From Quillaja saponaria (Eukaryota > Streptophyta > Magnoliopsida > Fabales > Quillajaceae): 64,000 nt of DNA. The notes beneath the pieces were generated by a model. That model saw only the letters and a list, made by a program, of their open reading frames with translations. It was not told the origin of the DNA and did not search any database. Of the stretch, positions 35,640 to 47,565 are shown one piece after another. A program made the translations under genes and the position numbers. The DNA lies in assembly GCA_029379385.1 (NCBI GenBank), contig CM055606.1:17571142-17635141 (forward strand). The letters are read 5' to 3'. Each line of letters opens with the position of its first letter. Position 1 is the first letter of the stretch.

Positions 35640-38600
35640 AAAGCTGATTGTGAAGATACTGGTCAAAATACTCCTGTTTTTTTTCTTTCTTTTCTATATT
35701 ACACGCATCAATCTTGACGTCAATCTAAATGCGATGTTATTTTCCACCTTTAAGAATTTCTGGTCAACCTGCTTGATCTTTCTCTTTCTGTTTTTTCTTT
35801 CTTTTCTATTGAACTATTTCCTTTTTCCCTTACTATTTTTTTTGTGGGGTTTTGATTGGGCAGTCTGATTTCATTGATATGTAGGTCTGAGTAGTGGTAT
35901 TTGTACAAACACAAATGCATAATAGTCTTGAACAATTTCTTTACACAAGGAAGAGGTTCTGAATGGGCTTGGCCAAGGCTCCTACAAGAGAAATTAGTTG
36001 AACTTTAAAACCCATTAATACAGGAAAAGATGATTTAAAAAATTCATTAACATATTTTTTATATATAATCTTAACAAGTATTCTAAAAGTACTCATTTAA
36101 AAAAATCTATTATTTCAACACAACGTGTAAAAGGAGTAATGAATTAGAAAGGAAGAAGGAGAGTATTGGAAGATAGGGAAGGAGGAAAGCTTATTCTCAA
36201 TACTCAAATTTTATTCAATTCAAAGGATAGTGGGGGCAGAAAAATGCATAATTCTTATCAAGTTTTCCCTCTTCAGAACAAATGCATTTAATTTCAATTT
36301 TCATCTCATGGCAAGTCCTATATTTCTCATTCATTTTAGCACCCAATTGGGAAGAAGACGTAATTGAATGCTGACCTCAACTGCCAGGGAAGCAGAACAA
36401 AGACAACACGTGATTGACTGCATGACCTTCTGTTGCAGCAAAGAAACTCTGGTCAAGGACACTGGAAAAATATCTACCAGAACGGACCAGTAAAACAATC
36501 TGTGTGGATACTCGAAATTTCAGATAGAAAATTAGAGGCTGCAATCAAGAAGGAGCTAGACTTGATCTATGGAAAATGACCACCACTTAATACTGGACCT
36601 CAAGATCAAAGGAATCTAGTCACCATAATGTACCGAAGAGGGCATTGAACTATATGTTTAAATGACTAAGACACCACATTAATTAATCATGATGTGCTAT
36701 AGACTCAAATTCAAAGCTTAAATTGTTTATGTAATGACCACAACATGGCATGGTAAGTTCACAAACCCATCATCGATGCCACAAGAAGTCTTTATCTCAG
36801 CCTGACTTTGACACTAGTTTTGGTTCCTTCCCATCAATCCAACTTGTCAATAGATGCTCCAAAAGCAGAACAGCTTTAACTCAGATAGCAAGGTGAGTGA
36901 AGATTGGGATAGAGATCATAGGTTTGATCCTCATCAAAAAAGAAAAAGAAAAACAGACAGGATTAAAGAACTTTCAATGTTCTCTTACAATTTTCTAACT
37001 GGCTTATGAAAAATAGTAACAGTTTATGGCAATTGCTATAAGGAAATCAAGAAAAGATGATGCGTTAGAAAATAGAAGACCTATAATCAATGAGGTGATA
37101 ACATCAAAAATTGATTAGATTTTTGTTTGTCATTGGCCAAATGATAGACATTCAAAACCCTGGACATCTGTAATCTGAAAGTCTGAACTCAGACATCATT
37201 CTTTTGTAAGGAAGAGCACAACCAACAGGGATAGCTACAAGGAATAAGAAAAATTTACGAAACTAAAAAGTGAAACCATAGTTAGGTTATGACTTGGAAG
37301 AACAGGAAGTTCATCTTTGATTAATTGCACCGTTATTAACACCATATGGCAAGCAAAGAAATAGTTCAAAATCATGAAACGAAAGTCTAGCATTTAAATT
37401 GAGACTACCTCATATCATCATAAGTGATCAGGGGACTCGTTAGCATTTTAAGTATGCAGAATTCAGAATATGTAGTGACAACAACCAAAGTTATGCCAAT
37501 TTCTTGTTTCATTTGAGTACGTGGTATATCACAAAGAAAGTGACACATAGCATTGTTTTCTCCTCCGCACCCCCCAACCAAGCTACAAAACTTAGTACAA
37601 CTACGAAATGAACTAAAATCACTGTCCTGCTTCTGTCTACAAGAAGATAAACCATTATACTGTAATATGAGATTCTAAACAATTAGAAGCCAAATAGCAT
37701 TTCCTACATAAAAATTATAAACACAATTTGGTTCTAAAGATCTGATATCTGAGATCTACAGAATGAGTTAAAATTTGAACTGACATGAATCTATGGAATG
37801 GATACACATGTTCCACTCAAACAGAATCCAATGCCACAAAATTCTTCCAACAGTAAATACAAGCCCACAATGGATCATGTTTAACTCAACTGAAGCAACA
37901 TTAAGCACATATATATGTAACCTGTATCCTCTGGAAAATTGGAGGCCAAGTAATTGACAATATTTCACAAAACGATAAGGATTTATGCATGGATTATTTA
38001 TTGGCGACTAGAATTATCATCTATTCTTTTGCTCCCTAATGGAACACCTTCATTTCTTATACTTCTAATTCTTTCACCTATGCGTTATGTAGTCATAATA
38101 TAGAACATTGCAGTTCAACATATACAAGACGAATGGTTAGAGCCAATAGACTTCTGACAGAATACAATTTACTGAATTTGGGATCTATACAGTGCTGACA
38201 CTGTGAACTCACTTAAGATCTTGTGACTAAAACAGATACAACAGTAGCCTTGAGTTGTCTTCTACTGTTCTACATGGATTCTGGAGCCAAATAGAACAGA
38301 AACATAAGTACATACAACTGCGAGTGCAAAGGAACCATGCTCGTTTATATGATATATAACTCCAGCGGCACTATTCGAACTTCCAAGAAGGTTTCCGGTA
38401 GATCAACTATCCTTATCCACCTTAAGACTTGAGAATCATCTTGTTAGTTTTCTTAAGGATACTTGGGAGAAAAATGTTCAAGAAACAAAGTGGTAGAAGA
38501 AAATATTATTTACATATTGACACTTGCTTCTAGAATTAAAATACATTGGACATATCTTTTCACTGTATACATTGAATAAAATAGAAAGAGGATAGACATC

Positions 38601-38708
38601 TTGCCAAACAATTAAAGGAGAAAGTAAATGAAAATGAAAATTAAGTAAAGAAGAGAACAAAATTGTACCATCCATGCTCATGCTGGTTTTGAAAGTATAT
38701 ATGAACCA
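35640..38708. other. Spacer between the LysM receptor and the pseudogene
   Basis: Three kilobases with no supportable exon on either strand. The first few hundred bases are promoter side of the LysM receptor gene. A tRNA-like SINE remnant is annotated separately near 36870-36955. The rest shows no recognisable domain or repeat. Confidence 0.45.
36870..36955 (+). repeat. Possible tRNA-derived SINE remnant
   Basis: The order AACTCAGATAGCAAGG, then ATCATAGGTTTGATCC, then an A-rich tail resembles the A-box and B-box of a Pol III promoter followed by a 3' A tract. There are too few bases to name a SINE family. Confidence 0.35.
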
Positions 38709-39237
38709 TTATCTTTTTGATATGTCATCCTTCTTCACAGTGAAATCCCACAGGTCTCCATATTTCTCATTGAAGTCCCATACATCCATGGTATTGTAGT
38801 CGTTATCAACTTGTCACGAGCTCAAATTGTGGGGTTGATCTGGTTTGCCATCTCAATAATGCAAAATATTAATGTAAATAGACCGGCACCAATGTACAGG
38901 TACTCCCCCTTGAAAGACAAGCATTGAGAGTATTATTTCCTGATCACTATGAACTAAGGGTGTACTGACTCATTCCTACGTAACTTCGTCTTTGAAGATT
39001 TAATCATTCAAACAAATCAAATCAAAGTTTAACATTACTGGAACATGGAAAAATATTCCAGCAGCAATTGCTGGGAGAAAAAAGCCATGAAGTACGCCTG
39101 GACGGAGGAAACAGATTATTGTCAATAGCTATTATCCAAATTAGTAAACTATTACAGTTTTGTTTAAACTATACCCTGAAATCCTGTAGGGGGTTCTGAT
39201 GCTGCAACCCCTTCTGCAATTGCTCCCCAAAATGTTC
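38709..39237 (-). pseudogene. 3' fragment of a multi-pass membrane-protein gene, frameshifted
   Basis: Three consecutive exons with matching phases are visible: 39175-39237, 39039-39097 and 38908 downward. They read TFWGAIAEGVAASEPPTGFQ, then VLHGFFLPAIAAGIFFHVP, then GEYLYIGAGLFTLIFCIIEM. After this the protein breaks. The continuing family-like text appears in other frames (PDQPHN, then ARDKLI, then DYNTMDVWDFNEKYGDLWDF followed by TVKKDDISKR and a stop at 38709), so at least two or three indels or stops lie between about 38800 and 38850. No upstream exons were found before the CIPK gene, so only the C-terminal end is present. The protein looks like a plant membrane protein with an acidic tail, but I cannot name it. 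It is most likely a relic pseudogene; sequencing errors are the alternative. Confidence 0.6.
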
Positions 39238-39919
39238 CTGAGAGGATAATTTCAGTAAAAACAAATAAGCATAATACCATGTTTATGTTTCCAAGGAGTA
39301 TGCGAGCTGAATTCACTCATAATTCAAGGACATAATCCAAGGGACATACTCTATCATGTTTTTCACAAATTTTCTGTTGTTGTCTTCACTCCCTTGACAT
39401 ATTCTGCTCTTATAATTCAAAATAAAAACTCTTTTAGGACCCTCCATTCATAATTCACAGACCTTTTTTTGTCCATGGCATATTATCCATATGTGGATTT
39501 TAACACTTTTAGGAAAATAAATGCATTTCTTCTAATGAATGTGAATATTGTACAAGGTTGACAGCCCAAAATCGGTCCTTGCTCCTCCTTAGGGGTCAAA
39601 AGGAGCATTCACTAGCGCAACATAACTGTACTATTCTCTTAAGATAGTATTAATTAATATTAACTAAGAATTACTGTCACAGCTCAAATGTAAACCAACG
39701 GTTTGTTCAGAAAATTAAGGATCCAATTGATAAAAAAACAACAAACATAATAAAATTAATGATTCATATTCCATATGCACAGAAAAAACAAAACAACATT
39801 AAAATCTGATTACACCACCTAAAGTGGAAAAACATGATCAAAATCCTTCTATCATTGCTCGGTAATTATGACTCAGTTTCTTCATATGCAGAGGCTTTAC
39901 TCTGTACAACATACACTAT
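39238..39919. other. 3' flank of the CIPK gene
   Basis: Probably the 3' UTR of the minus-strand CIPK gene nearest 39919, then spacer. No exon belonging to the downstream pseudogene could be recognised here. Confidence 0.4.
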
Positions 39920-41215
39920 TCACAGTCCTTCAATCTGCCATGAAAGCACAATATCTTGAAGCCCAGCTTTCCAATCCCCCCAATAATACTCCTCAAATTC
40001 CAACCCTCCATGAACAACTTTTACAGTTACCATCAACAAAGCTGGCACAATTTCCAACACTTCAACTATCAAAACTACCTTCTCTTTTCCCAACCCAATT
40101 GCACCATTCTTCCCTTTCTCAAATCTAAACCCTAAATCCCCTCCAATTTTTCTCACTTTCTCCACCATCACCTCCATTGAAGCATTTGATGTAAACCTCT
40201 TCTCTTTCCTATTATTATTCGTCGTCGTTTCGAACAAACCCGTCAAATCCAAACCAGACGACATTGAAATTATATCAAACGCATTCAAACCCGAAGAAAT
40301 CGCTTCGGATTTACAGTAACTATCTTTTGTATATAATTCAATAAAGCTTTCTTGTGGTTTTGATTTCAATGATTTTTTAAACCAACTAGTTTTAACCAGA
40401 GATTCCATGCTCATTCTTGTATCTGGATTTGGATCAAGGAGCTGATAGATCACATGGCGCGCCGACTTTGAGATCCACTCCGGGAACATATACTCACGCC
40501 GATTGACTTTCTTGTACATGGCCATGAGGTTGCTACCGTCGAAAGGAAGGTAACCGGCGAGTAATACGAAGAGTATGACACCGCATGACCACGCGTCTGC
40601 TTTGGAGCCGTTGTAGCCGCGCCGGCAGAGCACTTCTGGCGCCGTGTAAGCTGGGGTACCACAAGCAGTATGGAGCAACCCGTTTTTTAGCTGTTCGGGT
40701 AAAGCGGAGAGTCCGAAATCCGAAACCTTCAAATTACCGTCCTTGTCTAAAAGGAGGTTCTGAGGTTTAACGTCACGGTGAGCGACGTCGTTTCTGTGGC
40801 AGAATTCAAGTGCCGAGACTAATTGCTGAAAGTAACGTCGGGCAACTTGTTCAGTTAACCTGCCTTTGCGGGCGATTTTCGAGAATAACTCGCCACCAGT
40901 GGCCAGCTCGACTATGAGGTAGATCTTGGATTTCGTGGCCATAACTTCATGGATTTTGAGGATGTTTGGGTGGTGATGGAGGCGTCGCATAGCGTCGATT
41001 TCACGAATGATTCGTGGTTCCATTGTTGCATCAACGGTTTTAGGCTTGTCGATGATTTTCACGGCGACGGTTGTGTTGTCGATTAAGGATTTGGCGTGGT
41101 AAACCTTGGCGAAGCTACCACGACCTAATAATCCGCCTAATTTGTACTTTCCGAGGAGTGTGGTTGCATGAGGCGGCGGTAGAGGTGGTGGGGTAGGTGG
41201 CATCCCTGGTTCCAT
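39920..41215 (-). CDS. CIPK4: CBL-interacting protein kinase, CIPK4/CIPK7 clade
   Basis: An intronless gene for a 431-residue SnRK3/CIPK Ser/Thr kinase. These kinases bind calcineurin B-like calcium sensors and phosphorylate transporters and other targets in stress and ion signalling. The catalytic domain is intact: [14 protein letters not shown] glycine loop, ATP-binding Lys in VAVKIIDK (K53), HRDVKPQN at 146-153, DFG at 166-168 and activation-segment APE at 192-194. The autoinhibitory, CBL-binding NAF motif starts at residue 311 ([18 protein letters not shown]). A PP2C-interaction region follows at about 347-369 ([18 protein letters not shown]). The N-terminus is Pro-rich. Lack of introns fits the intron-poor CIPK clade. 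CIPK4 is preferred over CIPK7 because a PET100-like gene is nearby, as I recall for Arabidopsis; sequence alone does not decide. Confidence 0.94.
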   Translation of the reverse strand: MEPGMPPTPPPLPPPHATTLLGKYKLGGLLGRGSFAKVYHAKSLIDNTTVAVKIIDKPKTVDATMEPRIIREIDAMRRLHHHPNILKIHEVMATKSKIYLIVELATGGELFSKIARKGRLTEQVARRYFQQLVSALEFCHRNDVAHRDVKPQNLLLDKDGNLKVSDFGLSALPEQLKNGLLHTACGTPAYTAPEVLCRRGYNGSKADAWSCGVILFVLLAGYLPFDGSNLMAMYKKVNRREYMFPEWISKSARHVIYQLLDPNPDTRMSMESLVKTSWFKKSLKSKPQESFIELYTKDSYCKSEAISSGLNAFDIISMSSGLDLTGLFETTTNNNRKEKRFTSNASMEVMVEKVRKIGGDLGFRFEKGKNGAIGLGKEKVVLIVEVLEIVPALLMVTVKVVHGGLEFEEYYWGDWKAGLQDIVLSWQIEGL

Positions 41216-42352
41216 GGGAGTGGTGGATTTGGTAAACTAGCAGCAAACCAACACACTAGACGGAACGACGGTCTATCATGCTTGGAATTTTGTTTATATC
41301 GTGAGCATATATTTAGAAGAGAAAATTGTGTGGGTTCCACCTTTTAGTCGAAATTTGAAATTTCACACCAGGAGGTTTCTTCTTTTGTGCTTCCTATATT
41401 ACCCTTGATTTTGTTTCTAAATCCCCCACTAGTATTTCCTTGTTTTTAACATATTTTTAATTTTTTAGTTAACACTTGTTTAAAAATCTCAACTTAGAGC
41501 TTATCATGTAAATAGACATTCACATTTTTTTTCTATATTTTTAGTGACATTTATATATATTTTTACATTGTTTTAGACACTTAAAACAAAAACAAAAAAG
41601 TGAATATAGTGGCCAAAAATAATGATATGTCAAATTATTTATATATTTTATAAAAAAATTTCTCTTTCTTTTATATATATTCAATATTTTTTCAATTATT
41701 TGCCAAAATTTATTATTGATAAGCATCAAACTGCATTATTATTTTTTTATCTTAACTTGATTATTTTACAAAAAAATTAGATAACATCAATGATATTATT
41801 ATTATTATTTCTTAGTTTTTTATATTTTTCGGCCATTATTCACCATAAAACAAAATTTTGTGAATATAAATATATATTTAATTTTTCACAAGATTGGTAG
41901 TTTTGTCTTATAATAGATAATTATAAAAATACAAGTTAATAAAAAGACAAAAAAAATATTATATTAGTTAATACTCTTTAATATTCATCTTAAACATTTA
42001 ATTAGTGAAATAGTTAGATAAATGTTGTAAAATAAAATAAAATACTAGATTAAGAAAAAACAATAATAATATGTAAGAAAAATTATCATATCATAATTTT
42101 TCGGTCACTATATTAATCAATTTTGTAATTGAGTATCTCAAACGATAAAAAAAATAAATAAGAGTATCTCAAATGATATTTTAAAATAATATTTAAGTAT
42201 TTATTTTGTAATAATATATTATATTTTATTGCTCTCGACTAATTCATATTTATTAAATAAAAAAAAAATTGTAAGATAATAATACTTTTGTCTAAATTAA
42301 TCCTATATACACAAACAAGAAAGACAGCTGGTGAAGAGTATATAGCCACTAC

Positions 42353-42383
42353 CAATTAACATCAAATGTAGTGATGTTAATTG
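42353..42383. repeat. Perfect hairpin, 12-bp stem
   Basis: CAATTAACATCA pairs perfectly with TGATGTTAATTG across a 7-base loop. It is not followed by a T-run or a gene, so it may be a remnant of a small inverted-repeat element. Confidence 0.7.
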
Positions 42384-42633
42384 AAAGTATTTATATATTC
42401 TACCCAAAAAAAAAAGTATTTATATAAACCCTATTATACTTATCACCGTTAATTGAGTCAAAACTTGTTAACCCCTTTTACTAATACGTAGTCGTTTCCA
42501 AAACGTGTCTGAGTACAGCTTGAATTATAATAAACATTGCCAACTTGTGCTTCTTCTTTTAGTTTGAGACAATTGACTCTTTAGAGTTTGAATTGTACAG
42601 CACTGAAAACCAGCAGAGCAGCCTCTGGTTTTG

Positions 42634-42663
42634 TTTCTCAGAACCTTCACGGGTTCTGAGAAA
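42634..42663. repeat. Perfect hairpin, 12-bp stem, GC-richer
   Basis: TTTCTCAGAACC pairs with GGTTCTGAGAAA across a 6-base loop. It lies about 90 bp before a GC-richer patch containing TTTGGCGGC, an E2F-like site, but no gene start was found nearby. Confidence 0.7.
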
Positions 42664-44499
42664 AAAATATAGAAAATAAAAATAAAAAGGTCATTTAAAG
42701 AAAGAATGAGGGCTTTTTCGGTAATTCAAGTGCCGCAAAATTTGGCGGCTCCGTTGGTTTGGTGGGCGTGGTGTCTGAGGTCTCCCTCTTGTCTCGCAGT
42801 AACGTAACATTTGTAACATCATCAAACAGAGTTTGAGTTTTTGATTATTGGGAACAAATCGACGGTTCAAAAGATGCCACGTAAGGAAATAAGTGACAGC
42901 CTTAAAAGGTCGGGTGGTGGGCCACACAGAATTTTTTTATTTTTGTCCCTTTGATTTTTTTTCAAGCAATGCTCCTAATAAATTAGTTAATTTAATACTT
43001 ATAACAAAATTAATATTATATTATTCTTGATTTTAAATTTTTAACATTAGAAAATTCCATTATATGTTGTGCAATCATTTGTAATTACAAACCTCTCAAT
43101 TAATTCCTAATTTGCTAAATAAAGGCTATTGGCCACCCTCAAACAGGTGCACCATTTTTTTATTTTATATAACATTGTCTTCAAGTGTTTCATTTATTTT
43201 TCCATTTTCCTTTTTTATCTGATCATTTATTTTATAATTTTGATTCTCATAGCATAAACAATGGTTGGTACGTCGTTTTTGCAGTATTTCCCACTAAAAA
43301 AACATATATTTTTCAACACTTTTTTAGTCAAAAGGTGGAGATTTTTTTATATATATTTTTAATAAAGTTACACTACAAATTAAAATCTTTTTCTTCCTCC
43401 CGTGCCACATAAAGAAAGCAGCAGATATTTATTTTCCACTAGCTACTTGGATGGATGATTAAGATATATCAAATTGACTATACGTATAATATAATTGTTT
43501 GGCTTCTTGTCCATTAATTTCTATTTTTTTTATGAAAAAAAAGTCTTGGCGTTGTAATTAAGTAACAACTATTTTATTCGTTAATGGTTGCAGATGGGGT
43601 CATTTAGCTAACGCACTAAGCCACTAGCCAATTAGTTGGGTCGTACAGAAGATAAAATTCATTAGTTAATCTCGATAAAGAGTCAATTCATTATGATTAT
43701 CATGCCTGTGATTACGACCTGTCAATTCATTTCTATCGTTGTTAGTTAATTCAGTGGCTAAATTATATTTTAATTCTGAGAGATATATCGAAATATATTT
43801 TAGTACTAAGAATTTAAAAAATTACAATTAAGTCATGTAATTTTAAAATCATATTACTTTGCAAAAAATAAGAAAATAAAAAGGTCATTTACGTAACCTC
43901 CTCCCTAGCCAAAAAATCATATTTAGTTAATTCACTTATGAGGATGCCGTCTATCACCGTCTATCACGTGGATGGATTGTCAACATCATAAAATATTACT
44001 AATAGTCACGGTAATATTTTATAAAATTAATTTCTAATAAAATATAATAATAAAAATTTTATTAACACGATTTTATAATTATTAACTTAAATTATAATTT
44101 TTAAAATATAGGGGACGAAATGTAATATGAGATAAACTATAAGATCAACATATAACCTAGCCTAATTAATTTAATAATATTTTACTTTAAAATGTGCTTA
44201 TCATGGAAATAAATATCTAAATTTAACAAAATATCCAAGAATCAAAGTGAAAATGTTATTGTGAATATGAATCATATCAACTGTCGCTTTTGAAGAAAAT
44301 AATTTAATAAGCAATCTTAATTTCTGCATTTGAACCAATAAGAAACGTTCCAAGATATGAATAACCACTAATATAAAATGAGTAGTGTTATGTATTCAAA
44401 GTGTATATGTCGATAAAAATTTTGTAAAAAAACAAAAATTATTTTAATTTTTTGTCTTTTAATTCATTTATAATGAGAAAAGAAAGTTGTACAAGGATA

Positions 44500-45950
44500 A
44501 GGTTACTCAAGGCAAGGGTTTGGGGCCTTAAAAAAGGTAAGTTTAAAAACTTGACTTTGGTGGCTAAACTTAATTAGAACTTTTATCAAAGGTGAAAATT
44601 GGATGTTGGAAAAAGTTATCAAAGCTAAAAATATTAGAAGAGGTCATTATCATGAGGCTTTTGTCGGCTCTAGGAAGGGTTCCTACATCTGGAGGAGCTT
44701 AATCAAAGTTTTTCCTATCATTAAGAAGGGTAGCAGATGGATTATGGGAGATGGTAAGCATATTTCTTTTTGGTGGGACAACTGGTGAGGTCTTGGACCT
44801 ACTAGAAACTTCTTTATTAGTCCTCTTGATATGGAAGAGTGTGAGTACATTGTTACTGATGTTTTGGAGGAAAATTATTGGAATATTCAATACTTGATTG
44901 AGAAACTTCTTATGCATGTGTGTTGAGATAAGTGCTATTGCAATTTAAAGTAATGGTACCTCCAGTGACCACATTATTTGGGATGGCAATACTGATGGGT
45001 CTTTTTCTGTTAATTCTGCTTATCGGTGTGCTTGTGGTACTCATTCCATTAGTGTTCAAAACTTTTTTCTGGCTATGTTGTTGTAATAGTACACTAGAGT
45101 TCTCTTTTACAAAAAAAGAATGAATACTATCAAGAATTGTCCCTAGTATCCTAATATTGATGAAACCACTCTTCATATCCTTAGAGATTGTTGGGTTGCT
45201 AGACAAGAGTGGACTGAATTTGGCATTCTAAACACCTTGACAAATTTTGAGCAATCTGAGGTTTTTTTATAGCTAAAGCTTAATTCTTTATATGTTGAGC
45301 CTTCTTTTTGGGAAAATTCTTCTTTTCCTTGGAATATTGTTTTTCTCCATGTCTGCTGAAAATTATGAACTCACGTAAATCTTAAGATTTTTTAAAACAA
45401 GAATATATCTTGTTCCAGCCTGCTAGATATCAGTTTTTTTATGCTGCAGAGTTCTATGTCTATATTTCTAAAACCAATTTTATTAATAAGATCTTTATTA
45501 ATATTATGTGGTCACTACCTTAACTAGGGTTTATTAAACTAAACACAGATGGATCCTCTGAGAAATCCAAGACAAATAACCGGGAGATATTTTAAGAGAT
45601 GATTTGAGAGATTTTGTAAGTGATTTTTGCAAGAACATTGGTTATGAAACAACTATAGAAGTTGAATTGTGGCCACTTAGAGATGGTTTGAAAATTGCTA
45701 ACTCTTCGACCCATCATTTAAGGTGATGATTCCAGATCTTGGCTAAATGAATTTTATGTATTGACCCTACATCATTGTTATCGAAAAAAAAAAAAAAAAG
45801 TAGCACAGACCTTCTTGCGAAGGAGACTAATTTTTAAAATTGATCAGTTGTTGTTATTTTCTTATATTCCCATTTTTATTTCTCTTTGTTGCTTTATTTG
45901 ATGCTAAGTGGGCTTGTTCTCCTTAGACTAATTCATACTTTCTAAGTAAT
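44500..45950 (+). mobile_element. Decayed LINE (non-LTR) retrotransposon, 3' half of ORF2
   Basis: Plus-strand fragments follow the order expected at the end of a plant LINE ORF2. First comes the post-RT region (GSYIWRSLIKVFPIIKKGSR and WIMGDGKHISFWWDNW, then a TGA stop and continuation GLGPTRNFFISPLD). Next is SSDHIIWDGNTDGSFSVNSA, then a zf-RVT-like HILRDCWVARQEW, then an RNase H-like IKLNTDGSS. The frame is broken by stops and shifts throughout. A 16-base A-run at about 45785 interrupts the C-terminal part. No 5' region or target duplication was found. It is inactive. Confidence 0.75.
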
Positions 45951-46251
45951 TCTGCTCCATTTTCCAAAAATAATAAATATGGATGGTTCTGCCCTTATAT
46001 ACATGGGTTGGACATGTGGACCTGTTAGAATGGATAGGTCAATTCCTCAAATGGATCAAGTCCTTTGAGATATGGGTCACCCGGTTCTCAATGACCAAAT
46101 TGTCACTCCGATAATTTCCAACGAGTTTCAAGTTTCATCACCACTTTCACCTCTCTCTCTCTCTAGGGTTTATGTGAAATAATACATTGCAGAAATTCCT
46201 CTGATTTCTGAGAAAAGTTACGTTTCTGTTTCTCTTAATTTTCTCAGGAAA

Positions 46252-47455
46252 ATGTCTTCTATAGGAACTTCGAAAGGAATTCTGGAGATTGCGAAATTCG
46301 GGGTCTATGTGACCATTCCCATCATTCTAATGTACACTTTCGCCAATAACACAAAGAACATCCAGAAGTTCATGGGAAATGTAATCTCTCTCTCTCCACT
46401 TCCCTTATTAGCTTAAATTTCTCAATTTACATGTTGGATGTTTATTCCTAGTTCATTGATCAGGATTCTAAGAATTTTTGTTTAGTATTTCCAACTTTTG
46501 TAACAGCCTTTTGTGTTTACTTAAAAAACAAACTGCAATTTATCTTTAAGCAGTTTATGAAACCGAGGAGATTTTAGGGCTACTACTGCTAAATATCCAA
46601 ATTCCTGACCTTTTTTAGGTGTGCTTGATCTTGATTGAGTTGTTGGCCAACTTAGAGTTACTGGGTATATGCATTTCCCCCTTTATTTTGTAAATTGAAG
46701 TTTTTGATATGGAATGGATTGGGTAGTTTTAGCTGGTCATAAATCACCTCGATGAATGTTGTACTCAATTGGATTATACTTTGAGTATCAAGCTCAAATA
46801 TTTCCATAAGGTCCACCATTGTACTTTATTGAAGAGTACAGTCAAGTAAGGTTTGCTTTGGAGAGGGATTAAAATGTTGTGAAAATTGGTGGGTTGTAGT
46901 TGGTACTTGGTAGATAGTTTATAGTAAGGGGTATATAACTATTTATATATACCATGCTTATTGCTTTGGAGAGGGATAGTTTTGCTGTATATTGAGAATG
47001 AATATTTTTCATGCTTGGAATCATTGCTGAGCCAAGGCAGACTCCTGAAATCCACCATTCCTTCTAAATATGAATGTTAAGAACCACGATTTTTACTTAG
47101 AAAAGCAGCTTCTCTGTATATAGACTTCAAGTATTTATGCCTGCAGAAAACTATTTAGGTTCAATTATGCAAGCTGGGAAACAGTAAAGGTTTATCTCCA
47201 AAAGGAGGCAAACATTCAGGGCCTTTTGTTAATAGTTTCTTATCATAGGTGTAGAGACTTCAGATAATCCTCTCTTTTAGATCTTTAGTTTTTACTTTTC
47301 TTTTCTGATCTATTATCTAAATTCTAAATCATGTTTATTTCTTTTGATGTTAAAAGCGTTCTTATGTTGTGTATCCTCCTGAGGGACCGAGACCTCCATC
47401 CCCTGAGGAACTAAGGGAGATGGCACGACAACTGGCCCGGAAGAATAAAATTTGA
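46252..47455 (+). CDS. PET100: PET100-like cytochrome c oxidase assembly protein
   Basis: Two exons (46252-46380 and 47357-47455) give a 75-residue protein. It matches the small plant proteins of the Pet100 type, which in fungi chaperone assembly of mitochondrial complex IV at the inner membrane. The first exon encodes KGILEIAKFGVYVTIPIILM, a single hydrophobic segment, followed by YTFANNTKNIQKFMGN. The second gives RSYVVYPPEGPRPPSPEELR and a basic C-terminus ending KNKI. The GT-AG intron is 976 bp, phase 0. The ATG has a good context (AAA ATG TC), and a CT-repeat lies about 100 bp upstream. The 3' UTR includes a stretch at 47500-47565 that is copied at 51290 and 58797. Length is normal for the family and there are no defects. 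Confidence 0.88.
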
Positions 47456-47499
47456 TAATGTTTCTTGGGTAATGCTATAGCTGCTCTTCAGTTGTATCT

Positions 47500-47565
47500 A
47501 TAGTGTTCCAAACAAATTGATACATGTGTAATATGCAATAATGATTGGATGGTTGCATTCTGATT
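47500..47565 (+). repeat. PET100 3'-UTR segment present three times
   Basis: The string around GTTCCAAACAAATTGATACA, followed by ATGATTGGATGGTTGCATT, recurs at 51293-51350 and 58797-58857 without any PET100 coding sequence. These copies mark the repeated units of the terminal triplication. Confidence 0.85.

Larger units (their letters stand above)
41216..44499. other. CIPK promoter side and AT-rich spacer
   Basis: The first few hundred bases upstream of 41215 should include the CIPK promoter. The rest is very AT-rich. Two perfect 12-bp hairpins are present: 42353-42364 with 42372-42383 (CAATTAACATCA) and 42634-42645 with 42652-42663 (TTTCTCAGAACC). No gene was recognised. Confidence 0.5.

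Noticed and set aside
40450..40770. Extra frames on both strands within the CIPK gene
   Set aside because: They overlap the well-supported kinase domain in other frames and show no independent similarity.
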